Origin: Labia minor
Lineage: Eukaryota > Arthropoda > Insecta > Dermaptera > Spongiphoridae
NCBI GenBank assembly: GCA_963082975.1
Contig: OY720345.1
Span: 17,634,491-17,698,490, forward strand
Direction of reading: 5' to 3'
Length of the DNA: 64,000 nucleotides
Part shown: positions 32,401 through 42,350 of the stretch, piece after piece
Layout of the letters: each line of letters starts with the position of its first letter
Numbering within the stretch: the first letter of the stretch is position 1
Made by a program: the position numbers and the translations under genes
Notes under the pieces: generated by a model
Database searches by the model: none
What the model was told of the DNA's origin: nothing
The model's input: only the letters and a program-made list of their open reading frames with translations

Positions 32401-35400
32401 CATCAATATTATATTAAAACAAAATATATTTTTCTAATTTACTTAATTTATTTTCAATATAATTTGTTTTTTAAAAAAGTCCCATTTTTAATGAAGACAA
32501 TCTAAATTATATTTATTAAATATCCATAGTAAACGCATTTAACCAGTATCATTTTTGTAATATTTTATTTTTTTCTAAGTCCTCTATAATAAAACTAATT
32601 TATGTGAATTTTAAATTCCTACTCTTATCAAATTTGTTTTTTTCACTTAAAATTTATAATATATAATAACTTTTATGGAATGGAATCATGATTACTATAA
32701 TTAAATGTATGAATTAAATGGAATCAAATATATATCAAATGGGAAAATATTAGAAGAAAAATAATTGAATTAAAATATATTAGCATAAAAGACAAATTAC
32801 TTGTTAAAAGAATGAAATATTTATAATTATAATAAAAGCGGATCATGAAATTAATATAATGAAATGAAAAAATGGAAAATTACAAGACTAGTTTCGAGAA
32901 TTAAAATATTAAGATAGCAATTAAGGAAATTCTTGTTTATCAGTTTTAGATGTAAACTTTAAATGTTTTTGTGATAAAAAGTGATTTTATTTCCATTAAT
33001 TTTATATATAAATTAATTATTTCTATTTTTATTAACTAGATCGAATATTTTATTTACGTTAAATATGGAACAACCTAAAAAAACTTATTATTGAAAATGA
33101 TTTACCCGTCAAGATATCCCGCAGGAACAAAACGGCAAGATTCGTTAGATGCAATATTTGATAAGGGGATTTCCCTCGGAATTGGACCAGTATTACAAGA
33201 CAAAGTCTCGTTTGACGGAGCATTGCTCCCCGGAGCCGCACTAGGACGCTCCCGATCTTTCGACTTGGAAGTTTTCTCAGAGCGTTTCTAGAAAAAAAAA
33301 ATCAGTTTTAATAATAATCATAAAATTTGCTTAAGAATTTATTTTAAGAATCTCAATTTCGAGAATTTAAGGCTCGTGAATGAATGAACTATATAATGAA
33401 TCTTTATAATATATTAAATCTTTGAACCTAATACCTGAAATATACCTAATAAATGAAAATTATTCATCGTTTTTCGATAATTGTGTTTAAAAATTGATGA
33501 ATAAGAGAAAAATGTGTCTCTCTATGTTAATGTTAAAATAATAAAAATTTGAAGTGAAAATTATATACCCCCATATTTCTAATTTATTATGTTTATGTCA
33601 GGCGTGAAAATTAGTAAAAAATTTCAATTAATTTACCTTACAGAAGCAAAAACATTTGAGACAACCCATATTTAATATCCCCTGATAAAATTACCAGGGT
33701 ACTGCCTATTATTTCAAATTTATTATTGAAGAAAAAAAAATGGATTGTTAACTGGTAAACATAAACAAACTCGCTATATCTAAATTCTTCAAACTCCTTA
33801 ACATGAATAAATACGCAATCACTAAAATTAATGCGTAACAAGAAAGCAGAAAAATTCAAAATGCGTCCCAATTACAAAGGACTAAATTTCCATAAACCTT
33901 TCTTTAATCAAAATAGTCTAGTGGTTCATTTAAAATCAATTCTAATTAGAGTATATAAATTATTTATCTTGGAGGAAAAATATATAACTTATCTATTAGT
34001 ATGATTGTTAGGAAAAATTACAATTTAGAATATTCATAAATTTTTTTCTTTTTAAGATTCAATTTTTATCTATCACTTGGATTATTAATTAATAACTATT
34101 TATTTAGAGAATAAAAATACCTTAGCTGTATGTTTATTTTGATTAGCAGAAGGCTGTATATTTTTAGTTAAAAGTCAATGGGAGGAGATTTCTCCTTTTC
34201 ATCTTTTATTTTTCCATTGTCTTGAGAAAGATTGTTTGAGCTTTGATTAATCGTTGGCTTTACATTTTTAATATTACTTGCTTTAATTTGTGAGCTATCT
34301 GACGTATTCATTTTTTTAACACACATGAACTGCTGGTGCATTGGTATTTGGAGATACAACAGGTGTAAGTTCTACAGTCTGAAAAAATCAAGAAAATATT
34401 GTGATTTATTATAAAAAAAAATCAAGAATGTAAAATTTTATAATTTCATAAAATAATTATAAGATAAAAATTATATAAAATATTCTAATTATCAGTGGCG
34501 CAACCAGGATTTGATCCTGGGGGGGGTTTTGACTAGCCGCTCCACCTTCGCCCCCCCCCCCCCCCCCGGCTCTCTCAAAGACAAATTTTCATTAAGATTT
34601 TTTTTATATTAAATATTTCAAAAAGTTTTGTAAGAGAAACACTGATTTTACAAAATCTGGCAAAAAAATTTAATTTTGTATTTTATTTACTTGTATTCAC
34701 AATTTTAGAAAGAAAATATTTTTTTCCAGCTATAAGTAAATCATTTTAGCTTTCCTCATGAAATAAGGATAGCTTATAGGAAGGATCATCGGAAAATTTT
34801 GAAAATTTTTGCTCCGAGATTCTTCGAGATTTCCACTTTTCAGACGGTTCTGAATCCAAAACTGCAAAAAAAATTTGTGAACCGGCTCGTTACCGAGATT
34901 ACGTCTAAACAAAATGAGATATTGTCTTGAAATTTGATATTTAGATGTTTTTTTTGGGGGGCGGGGATTGGATTGTTTTTGGACAAGATCGGACCATAAG
35001 TAAGGGTAGTTTAAAGAGGTTTCAGAGCACATTTTATTGATTTTCTCAATAAATACCGATTTTTATGAGAATTATCATACTATCGTATTAAATTTATAGG
35101 GAATCGAATTTACTAAAAGTTTCATTATATTCATTTTTACCTAAACTTAATAATAAAGGAATTATTTACAAAAAAACTACTTTAAGATTTCGAAAGCTTT
35201 TCGTCCGCCCGTAGTGGAAGGATATTTTGAAAGAAATCATGTAAAAATCTCTAAGAAAAAATCCCTAAATGCAAATATCCCTAAAAGAATAAATCCCTAA
35301 ATAAAAAATTTCCCTATTTTTTTTTACTTATTTAATAATGAATAGCCGAAGAGACTTGAATGAGGTAGTTAAACATCATGCTTGGTGTCATCACATCTGT

Positions 35401-38400
35401 TCCATCTGGTTTTTTAGCGTCCCATTTTTCATGGTTTGCCTTCATTATCGTCAGAAGCTCATCATGCGAGTCTCTGAATCGTTTCCTTGGTGGATCAGGC
35501 TTCTTACCACGAACATCACGACAGATTTCCAAAGAGATAAGGTTATGCTCAATATGGATTTGCTTAATCAGGTCCCATACAGATGTCTTGTAACCTCCTA
35601 AGCGTGAACGAAGAGCATTGTTGTAACCTTCCAATGCATTGTTTGTTCGAGGCAAACCCATCAAAGTGGCATCGTAGATGTTCCAATGTTCCAATTTCGA
35701 ATTCGGGGTCATAAAAGCCAGCCAAATATTGTTCACCTAGCCAAGTGCGCTCGAAGTAAGAAAAAAGATCACGAAGTTTTACCCTGTTGGTCGTCCAGTT
35801 AATGCTTGGTAGACTACAATGACTTTTGATGGTGGTACCAAAACCAAAGGATTATCTATATCATTATAGAGCTTCAAAACTTCTGGCATAGACTAGATGT
35901 TTCTATAAATGCATTGAGCAAAATGAAAAGGACAACCTCTGATGATAGTAAATTTCACAAATTGCGTTATATATTCCCTGGTGAAATATACGGTGTAAAT
36001 GGTGTATTTTGTATTTGGAATCATTAAGCTATTAAAACGTATGCTAATAAACGGAATTTGAGTAAATTCCCTTTATTTTTCATACGAATTTGACACCCCT
36101 ATTTTTTTTTGGAAAAATCACGTGTGTGGGCCCTATGTATGTATTTTTTGACCTATTTTTCCCTACTTTCGGTCCAGGTCCGATTACCTCCTTGGGAGGT
36201 CGTGTCTCAGGCAACTGAGTGGCATGCTCACCTTGTGATTTAATTTTCTGAGTCACAATTAAAATTAATACAAAAATGAAAAAAATTGTTTTTAGTGATT
36301 TTTTCAATTAGCGATATTTTTATTTAGGGGTTTTCGCTTTTGGGGATTTTCGGTTTTAGGGATTTTTGACTTTGATGGATTTTTTCCTTTAGGGATTTTT
36401 ACCCGTTTCCATTTTGAAAAAATTAGTCTTCGCTTCATAATTTTTATGAAATTAGCAATTAATGTATTAATAATAAAAAATATTTAGAATTTGAGTAATT
36501 TATATTTTTTATTTATTTTATATTTAAATAAAAGTCAAATTGGAAAATTTCACAATCATCTAGTAATCTTATATTAAGTCTTTTGTTTTTTATGATTTAG
36601 GCAGTGGCTTACCTAAAACTTTTGCCGCCCGGGGCGTTCTCCAGTTTGCCGCCCTTTTTATTATAAGTCAATCAAATAGTGGTTTTTATAAATTAATACA
36701 CATAAATAAATTATTAAGTTATTTAATCAATATTAATTAATACACAGAGTAAATTTTTTTACACATATTTGTATGCACTCGTAAACATATTTATATAATA
36801 TTTACTCTTCTAGCTTTCATACTAGAAAAATCGTGTATAATGCTCTCAAAATTTATATTATTTGTAATTTCTTGTCCTATTGACAATATTGCAAGATTTT
36901 GTAGTCTTAATCGACTCACTGTAGAACGAAGATAATTTTGCCGAACAAAATCTTAAAGATGCGTTTACGAATTCAACGAATTTTAATGAATACAATAAAA
37001 TAAAATTATTATCCTGTTCTTGAAATTAGAATTCAAAATTTACACTAAAATGCATTTATATACACCGAGGAATAATATTCAAAATCATATAGTTGATCAT
37101 AATTTATATAAATCAAATAGTAAACTTATAATAATCATAATAATCATTTATTATTCAAGAAAGAAAAAAAATAAATATGAAATGAATAAGTTGCTTTTTA
37201 CAACTATAACTAAATATAAAAAATGCCGCCCAAGATAAGTGCCGCCCGGTGCGGACCACCCCCCCCCCTTAGGTACGCCACTGGATTTAGGAGAAATAAT
37301 AAAATAATTTTTTATTTCTTATATTTAATTCTGTACGAAAAAATAAGCAATTTTTATTTTTGTTAAAATTTTTTTAAAATAAAATAAACTTACTTATTAT
37401 ACACTAAGTTATACTTTAAGAATTTTTTTTTTTTTCAAATAAAAAGAAGGATTATATTTTTTCTTTTCTATTTGTAATATAGTAAATAATATACAGCAAT
37501 TTATATTTTTTTCTCTCCTGGGGGGGGGGGGGGGGGGTTAACCCCCAAACCCCCCCCTGGTTGCCCCACTGTAATTATATATAATTCTTATTTAACCATT
37601 TTCAAAATTTTATTAAGAAAAATTACTTTATCTGGTTTCTTCCACAACGTTGAACCACTATTGGAATTTTCATTCAAATTTATTTTAGATGCTTGTGATA
37701 TTTCCACTTCACTGGAAACACTATCTAAATTATCAGTCAAGTTAGAAGGAGCTTCAACAGAAATAGATGAAATATTTGCTGTAGTTGTTACTGAAGGTGA
37801 TATTAATGTTGAGGTACAACTAACAATAGTAGTAGTAGTAATAGTATGAGCAACCGTAGAGGTAGTTGCCATCACAGAACCAGTCGATGTTTATGGGCCA
37901 TTTTCTTCATTTGCAACTTTATATACGAATGCAGCAAATTGAGCAATAACATCAGAATTAGATGTAGTATTATTCTAAATCAGAAAATAATTTATTATTA
38001 GAAAGAAGGTCTATTTGATCTACTATGATAAAGGAATGATTTTTATTTTAGTTATTTTTACCGGTTGAGGAGTTTCCCTAGCACTACTTTCTCCAGATCG
38101 TGGAGGAGAAGATTCTTTATTATCAAATAATTCAGGAGTTATATCCTGCATTGTTTTAGGATCAACAATATCTACAGCATTTCTTCTTTGTCTTTTATCT
38201 AAAAAATAAATTTTGTAAATTAATAATATTTAAATCAATAATTATTGTGATAAATAAGTAAATTAGTTGAAAATATACTTTTCTGAGTTTGAGTTTGAGG
38301 TTGTTGACCTGTAGAAACAGGTTGCATTGGCATTGTTACCATAGAAAGTTGCATTGGATGCTGTTGTATAAGAGGTAATGACTGAGTTTGCGCACCCTGT

Positions 38401-38658
38401 TGAAGATTAAAAAAATGATTTATAATTGAATTATACATACATTGATTGTTTTGATAAGGATATATATTTTGAGAATTTAACATTAAATTTGGAGGTGTAG
38501 CCGAAGCAGTTGCTTGATAATAATTATGATGATTCTGTTGTCTTTGCTGGTTGGAAAATGAAAAGTTTGGCAGAAATTGTGGATATTGCAAAGCTATAGT
38601 AGGAAAGAAAAAATCGCTGATGGAACTCTTATTACATTCTTTTTTTAACACATTTTGT
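26420..38658 (-). CDS. eIF4G: eIF4G translation initiation scaffold, unit 1 copy (5' exons not found; two lesions)
   Basis: Twenty-one minus-strand exons with consistent phases: 38658-38279, 38198-38062, 37974-37627, 34378-34121, 33287-33106, 32393-32185, 31571-31023, 30929-30793, 30684-30580, 30489-30166, 30070-29846, 29666-29590, 29225-29060, 28984-28723, 28557-28484, 28284-28047, 27957-27653, 27460-27288, 27215-27136, 26939-26821, 26563-26420. The total is about 1,497 codons. eIF4G bridges cap-bound eIF4E, eIF4A, eIF3 and PABP. Visible parts: a Gln-rich N-terminal region; [15 protein letters not shown] resembling the conserved I..DP...DIT block; the eIF4E-binding Y(X4)L-phi motif in [12 protein letters not shown] (exon at 30929); MIF4G from [20 protein letters not shown] through RFIGELYKL and [15 protein letters not shown]; an FAAL linker; and MA3 from about 27,720. 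It stops at [13 protein letters not shown], without a visible W2 domain. Exon 38658 begins in mid-codon, so upstream exons must exist but none is recognisable. An in-frame TAA and a compensated frame change are listed separately. Confidence 0.92.
34121..34378 (-). pseudogene. eIF4G: eIF4G exon with compensating frame changes, unit 1
   Basis: 258 nt, phase 0 to 0. It reads [20 protein letters not shown], then TAA at 34318-34316. The sensible Ser/Asn/Lys-rich reading [15 protein letters not shown] to KSPPIDF is in the +1 frame. The exon returns to the original frame for [16 protein letters not shown] and the donor. The shifts fall at a GTGTGTTA7 tract and a T4 tract. The overall length still fits the phases. 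Confidence 0.65.
35225..36421 (-). mobile_element. MULE-type transposon pseudogene with CCCTAAA-bearing inverted ends
   Basis: Minus-strand broken frames read [19 protein letters not shown] (about 35,955-35,895), [27 protein letters not shown], and [20 protein letters not shown] (about 35,690-35,630). These are the zinc/DDE-flanking and C-terminal signatures of Mutator-like transposases. A stop and at least two frame changes separate them. The ends (35225-35320 and 36310-36421) are inverted arrays of AAAATCCCTAAA-like words. Confidence 0.75.
36602..37283. mobile_element. Non-autonomous hAT element with perfect 8-bp target duplication
   Basis: The left end CAGTGGCTTACCTAA is inverted at the right as TTAGGTACGCCACTG. 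GATTTAGG flanks both sides (36594-36601 and 37284-37291). Both subterminal regions carry GCCGCCCGG-type words. The 682-bp interior has no transposase. It inserted into the larger element at 34493-37571. Confidence 0.9.
37627..37974 (-). pseudogene. eIF4G: eIF4G exon with in-frame TAA, unit 1
   Basis: The exon has good splice sites and is phase 0 at both ends (348 nt). After 27 codons ending KVANEENGP the frame meets TAA at 37893-37891. The same frame then continues openly as [16 protein letters not shown] and on to KKPDK. No phase-compatible internal intron removes the stop. Unit 2 has the stop in the same place with 12 nt more in front of it. Either the gene is broken, the stop is read through, or the base calls are wrong. 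Confidence 0.7.
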
Positions 38659-38734
38659 CTGTTAAGATAAAATTTGTATTATAAATAAATTTTAATTAAT
38701 TACAAATCATTTATCAAGAAGTTATTGTTTAAAT

Positions 38735-39883
38735 CAGGGCTTCGAACCGTTATTTTTTTCGTTTCGGTTTTCGTTCCGGTTCAATAAAAAAAAAATATTA
38801 GTTCGGTTCCGGTTTTCGTTCCGGCAAAAATAACGGTTTTTTTGGGTTTTCGGTTTTCGGTTCAGTTCCGATTAATTAATTTTAAAGACCTTTTATTTGT
38901 ATTAGAAATTTAGGTCGGGGTATGCCGAGTCTGCCATAAATATATAAAAATATTTCTTGCTACCACCCTAAATCATACTACATGAATTGATACAATATAA
39001 TATAAATAATAATAATTAATTAAAGGTATAATTAGAAGTATATAATATAAGATGTTAATATAATTTATTAAACGGAACAAATAAGTATGAATATTTTTTT
39101 ACATCTTTCTACTTTCAAACACTCAACAAACGAAACAAATTCGTATATTTAATGTTAAAGTATACAGGATTCTTGGATATATTTACTTACAATTATAACT
39201 ATAATTATAAAAGATGAAAATTACCTCTAATTATTAAAATATCTTCCAATATATTTGTATTTAAACTATTTCTATTGTCTCGTAAAATAAACTTTAAACC
39301 AGAGAAAGCTCTTTCAACACTAACTTGTGTTGCAGTATCTCCTAAAACCACCATTGCAATTTTGTATAAATGAGGAATTGTATTTTTATTTTCCTCCCAA
39401 AATTCTAAAATAAGTTTTTTACTGTCTAATCTTCGTACCTGGTCAAAGTTATTCAATATTTGTTTAAATTTATTTAATAATTTTATTTATATTTATGAAT
39501 CATTTTCTTTATATCAATACATAACCCTGTAACAAATGGAATAAATAATTTAAAAAATTAATACTATCATTAAATCAAAATATCAGTATTAAACAAACGA
39601 TGAAAACATTAAATTCTGTATTGCGACTACGAGACGCTGCCAACACAACCGAAGGGAGAGTATGACTAGGACACTAATTTTTGAAACAAAGTTTTTAGCG
39701 ACACCATGCAGTACGAGACATAACTAATTGAAAAAAATTCGGGGTTGTGTGTTGCCAAAACGCCCAAAAACACCACTTTTGGCAACTCTGGATTGAACAC
39801 TGAACTCGGTTCAGCTCCGGGTTTCGTTCCGACAAAAATACCGGTTTTTTCGGTTTTCGGTTCAGTTCCGGTTCGAAGCCCTG
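38735..39883. mobile_element. Internally deleted hAT element with CAGGGCTTCGAACCG termini
   Basis: CAGGGCTTCGAACCG at 38735 is perfectly inverted at 39869-39883. The flanks are GTTTAAAT (38727-38734) and GTTTAAAC (39884-39891), an 8-bp duplication with one mismatch. Subterminal repeats of CGGTTTTCGTTCCGG-type words fill both ends. The interior keeps one transposase fragment. Confidence 0.9.
39205..39456 (-). pseudogene. hAT transposase C-terminal dimerisation domain fragment
   Basis: The fragment reads FWEENKNTIPHLYKIAMVVL, then TQVSVERAFSGLKFILRDNR, then LNTNILEDILIIRGN. This is the hAT C-terminal dimerisation region (...P.L..A...L...A....ERAFS...R..L......LI..N). There is no ATG start and no upstream catalytic part, so it is the remnant of a deleted element. 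Confidence 0.85.
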
Positions 39884-39956
39884 GTTTAAACCACTAAAAA
39901 AATAATTAATTAGTGGAATTGGAGTAAAAGTATATTTTTTAAATAAATATATATAT

Positions 39957-40240
39957 ATCTCCAGGAACTGACAAGCCCTGGTTCTATACAGCCCTGCACC
40001 AGCAGGACTACTTCAAAAACAAGCAACCATAAGCAACAATAGATCGTGATGAGAATAACTCCAGGTGGTACCCAATTTACCCGTCACCTGGAGGATCCGG
40101 ATCTTCACGAGCACACAAAATGAAGAATAAAGTTAACACCTAAAGAACATTCATATATGGGCCCACTTAACATCAATACCCTTAAATGTATGGGAGCTTT
40201 GCGTGATCCTAGATGGTCCAAACGCAAATAATAATAATAA
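39957..40240 (+). mobile_element. SINE, second subtype sharing the body of the 22.8-kb SINE
   Basis: Plus-strand copy. A head of different sequence (CCAGGAACTGACAAGCCCTG) leads into AACAAGCAACCATAAGCAAC, AATAACTCCAGGTGGTACCC, GAGCACACAAAATGAAG, ACATTCATATATGGGC and GGGAGCTTTGCGTGATCCTA, ending in (AAT)n then (TA)n. The body is the same as in the minus-strand SINE at 22808. The tRNA-like head is absent. Confidence 0.85.
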
Positions 40241-40489
40241 TAATATATATATATATATATATATAATTTTATAAAATGTTCTCAGAAAATATTATTATCA
40301 TAATACAGGGTTATGCATTATAATAAATAAAATTATTCAATGATATATATAAATGAAATCAAAATAAATACAAATAATTTTTATCTGTTGCAAAAAATCG
40401 TTGAAATTTGAACACTAATAAATTAAATTAATCTAAATTTATTAATTAATTATTGTATTTATTTTGTTTTCATCTTTTTTTTGACCCAA

Positions 40490-40972
40490 ATGACTTTAAA
40501 TTATAACGACTCTGAAGTCGAAATATTTCTACCTGAAGAAGAATCTTCTGTAGACTCCGAACCCATAAATAACTCAAGAAAAAAACGAAACATGGTTATC
40601 TCGGAAATAATTAAAGGTGTAAGACGAGTATTTGAAAGAAATGCTCCAGTCAAAGAAATACCTGAAAATCTTGACCTCTCAATTTCGGCCGTTTATAAAT
40701 TAATAAAACAAAATAGGGAGGAAATAGTTTTTACTAAAAAAGGAAGAAAAGAGACACCAAATGGAGGAAAAAAAAAAAAATTTCTCAATATCTCTTTAGA
40801 GATTCTTCATGAAGAATTGGTTTCTGAAGGAATTTTGAAGAGCCGAAATACCATCTCAAGGACCCTTAAAACCATTAAATATACTAGGAAGAAGCTCGTT
40901 AGAATTCAAATGAAACAAAACAACCAAAGAACAGTTGAAAGTAGACAACTGTATGCAAGAGGTATAGAATAA
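40490..40972 (+). pseudogene. Tc1/IS630-type transposase N-terminal part, truncated before DDE domain
   Basis: The ORF from ATG 40490 has an acidic start (NDSEVEIFLPEEESSVDSEP). A helix-turn-helix follows (VFERNAPVKEIPENLDLSIS, AVYKLIKQNREE), then a second winged segment SRNTISRTLKTIKYTRKKLV with the family-typical RTVESRQLYARGIE. The TAA at 40970 comes exactly where the frame would continue NDSNLVF, the usual entry to the DDE catalytic strand. Only DNA-binding domains remain. Unit 2 differs at three residues. Either a dead transposase or a DNA-binding derivative. Confidence 0.75.
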
Positions 40973-41128
40973 CTTAATGACTCAAATTTGGTTTTTAAAT
41001 AAAATTTTGTTTATATTTATTTTGAATTTATTTATATACTATTGAATAATGTTATTTATATTAATGCAAAACCCTGTAATGAAAAAAAATCAAATAATTA
41101 ATTTAAAAAAAAAATATGCAAAGCTTAA

Positions 41129-41275
41129 GGCGCCACAGGGTGAGAGGTTAGCGAAGCTGCCTCACATTCTCGTGGTCCCGGGTTCAAGTCCCAGGCCTAG
41201 CAAGGGAATTGCTCTATCTGGGGTCTATAGGACTTTGCATTGTCGATCCGACATACTTGCCCCCACCCCCTCCCT
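41129..41275 (+). mobile_element. Second tRNA-headed SINE-like element
   Basis: GGCGCCACAGGGTGAGAGGT, TTAGCGAAGCTGCC (A-box-like) and a perfect B box GGTTCAAGTCC at about 41,172 give a Pol III promoter layout. A non-tRNA stretch follows, ending in C-rich DNA (CCCCCACCCCCTCCC). Acceptor stems do not pair, so it is not a working tRNA. The plus-strand frame across it is not a gene. Confidence 0.55.
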
Positions 41276-41664
41276 CTTTATCTCAGTATATCTACCAAGA
41301 AAATTAATATAATATTGTCTTCTATTATAACATATACAATATAATATGTTTAGTATAATATTTAATCAATAAATGAATAAATTAAAGAATAAATAAGAAA
41401 ATAAAAAATAAATTAAGGCTTTGATATACTGAAATGATAATATAATTGAAAAGTCTTAAAAATAATTATTATTATATTTACATGAGCACAAATTAATGAA
41501 TAATTAATTTGATTTTCTTTTCATTAATTATTATATTTTTGATTCTTGAATGTTTGAGATACATATATATAATGTATATTATTGGTTTACCTAAGTATAG
41601 CATATATGATAGATATATATAATACATAATCATACATATAATATATTTATTTAATTGTGTTATA

Positions 41665-41953
41665 TGTAATTTTGATAACCGATTTTATTATTTCTGGAAA
41701 ATATATTTAAAATAGGTTACATAAATTAACAAAAATAATTAAATAAAAACATGAACATATTGAAATATTAAAATAAATACCTGGAAAATAATTAAATTTC
41801 ACGTTATTTCAAATTACAAAAACAAAACAAACAAACTAATAAAAACATTATTCATAATTCACTAATATAAATAAATAAATAAAATAGTTCGCGATCCTCT
41901 CACTATGTCTCTGGGAGCAATTAGATATAAATAATATAATAATATTATTTACA
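41665..41953 (-). mobile_element. Probable 3' LTR of a Ty3/Gypsy element
   Basis: On the minus strand a polypurine tract (TAGGGGGAAGA, 41964-41954) is followed at once by TGTAAATAATATTATT. A candidate LTR end TTACA lies at 41669-41665, giving TGTAA...TTACA termini. It contains AATAAA-type signals. The element's integrase end lies just upstream at 42035. The right boundary is solid; the left boundary is tentative. Confidence 0.5.
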
Positions 41954-42034
41954 TCTTCCCCCTACAAGTTAATTTTCGGAAGAAAATGGAGACAATTTAT
42001 TTGTGTGGAAATAATTAGAGCACTTTTTCTTTTT

Positions 42035-42350
42035 TCAGCTATCAACTTCATAAATTGATGTTGAAATTCTTTTCGTAATTTTAAAAGGTCCAGATCTCAT
42101 TTTATCAGTTTTCTTCCTATTTATTTTGTTTCCGTTTTCAATATACACTCTATCTCCAATCATAAATTCATGAGTTTTCCGATTCTTGTCTATTCTTGCT
42201 TTATTCTTTTCAAAACTCTTCATTGAATTTTCGAAAGCCTTCTTCCTATCTTCCATAAGACAATTTCTGTTTAGTTTATCGAATGGATCAATGGGCGATT
42301 TTTTTCCAAATAGCAAATATGCTGGTTCAAACTTTGTTGAGCTATGAAAA
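42035..42350 (-). pseudogene. Ty3/Gypsy integrase C-terminus, cut at the duplication junction
   Basis: The minus-strand frame reads HSSTKFEPAYLLFGKK, then a basic helix and IGDRVYIENGNKINRKKTDK, MRSGPFKITKRISTSIYEVD and stop. These are the H.ST...P..LLFG and GPF.I...IS...Y.V signatures at the end of Gypsy integrases. The frame is open up to 42350, where the second duplication unit starts. The remaining pol gene is absent. Confidence 0.85.

Larger units (their letters stand above)
34493..37571. mobile_element. Outer hAT-type element filling an eIF4G intron, with nested insertions
   Basis: The left end CAGTGGCGCAACCAGG (34493) is inverted with one mismatch at the right end CCTGGTTGCCCCACTG (to 37571). 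TAATTAT flanks both sides (a 7-bp match; hAT elements normally duplicate 8). Long C and G runs sit just inside both ends. It contains a MULE (about 35225-36421) and a second hAT element (36602-37283). Without it the intron would be only about 170 bp. A 100-codon minus-strand frame at 35032-34730 is unrecognised. Confidence 0.75.
19408..42350. repeat. Tandem segmental duplication, unit 1 (22,943 bp)
   Basis: Everything from 19408 (TATATTTGTTACATTTAG) recurs in the same order and orientation from 42351 to the window end. The local offset is 22,943 at the left edge, 22,918 through most of the middle, and 22,970 near the right. The offset changes are explained by microsatellite and small indel differences. 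Unit 1 is followed directly by unit 2, with no spacer. Confidence 0.97.

Noticed and set aside
34545..34567. Long poly-C run as a regulatory or i-motif signal
   Set aside because: It sits just inside a hAT terminus and varies in length between units; likely element structure or base-calling noise.
36080..36307. Minus-strand ORF with a signal-peptide-like start
   Set aside because: The hydrophobic start is read out of the AT-rich MULE terminus, and the remainder resembles no protein I know.
35225..36421. Interstitial telomere sequence suggested by CCCTAAA words
   Set aside because: The words are not in tandem at 7-bp spacing and are inverted around a MULE relic, so they belong to its termini.
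41049..41312. Plus-strand ORF of 87 codons
   Set aside because: Runs across the tRNA-headed SINE-like element; composition and context are non-coding.
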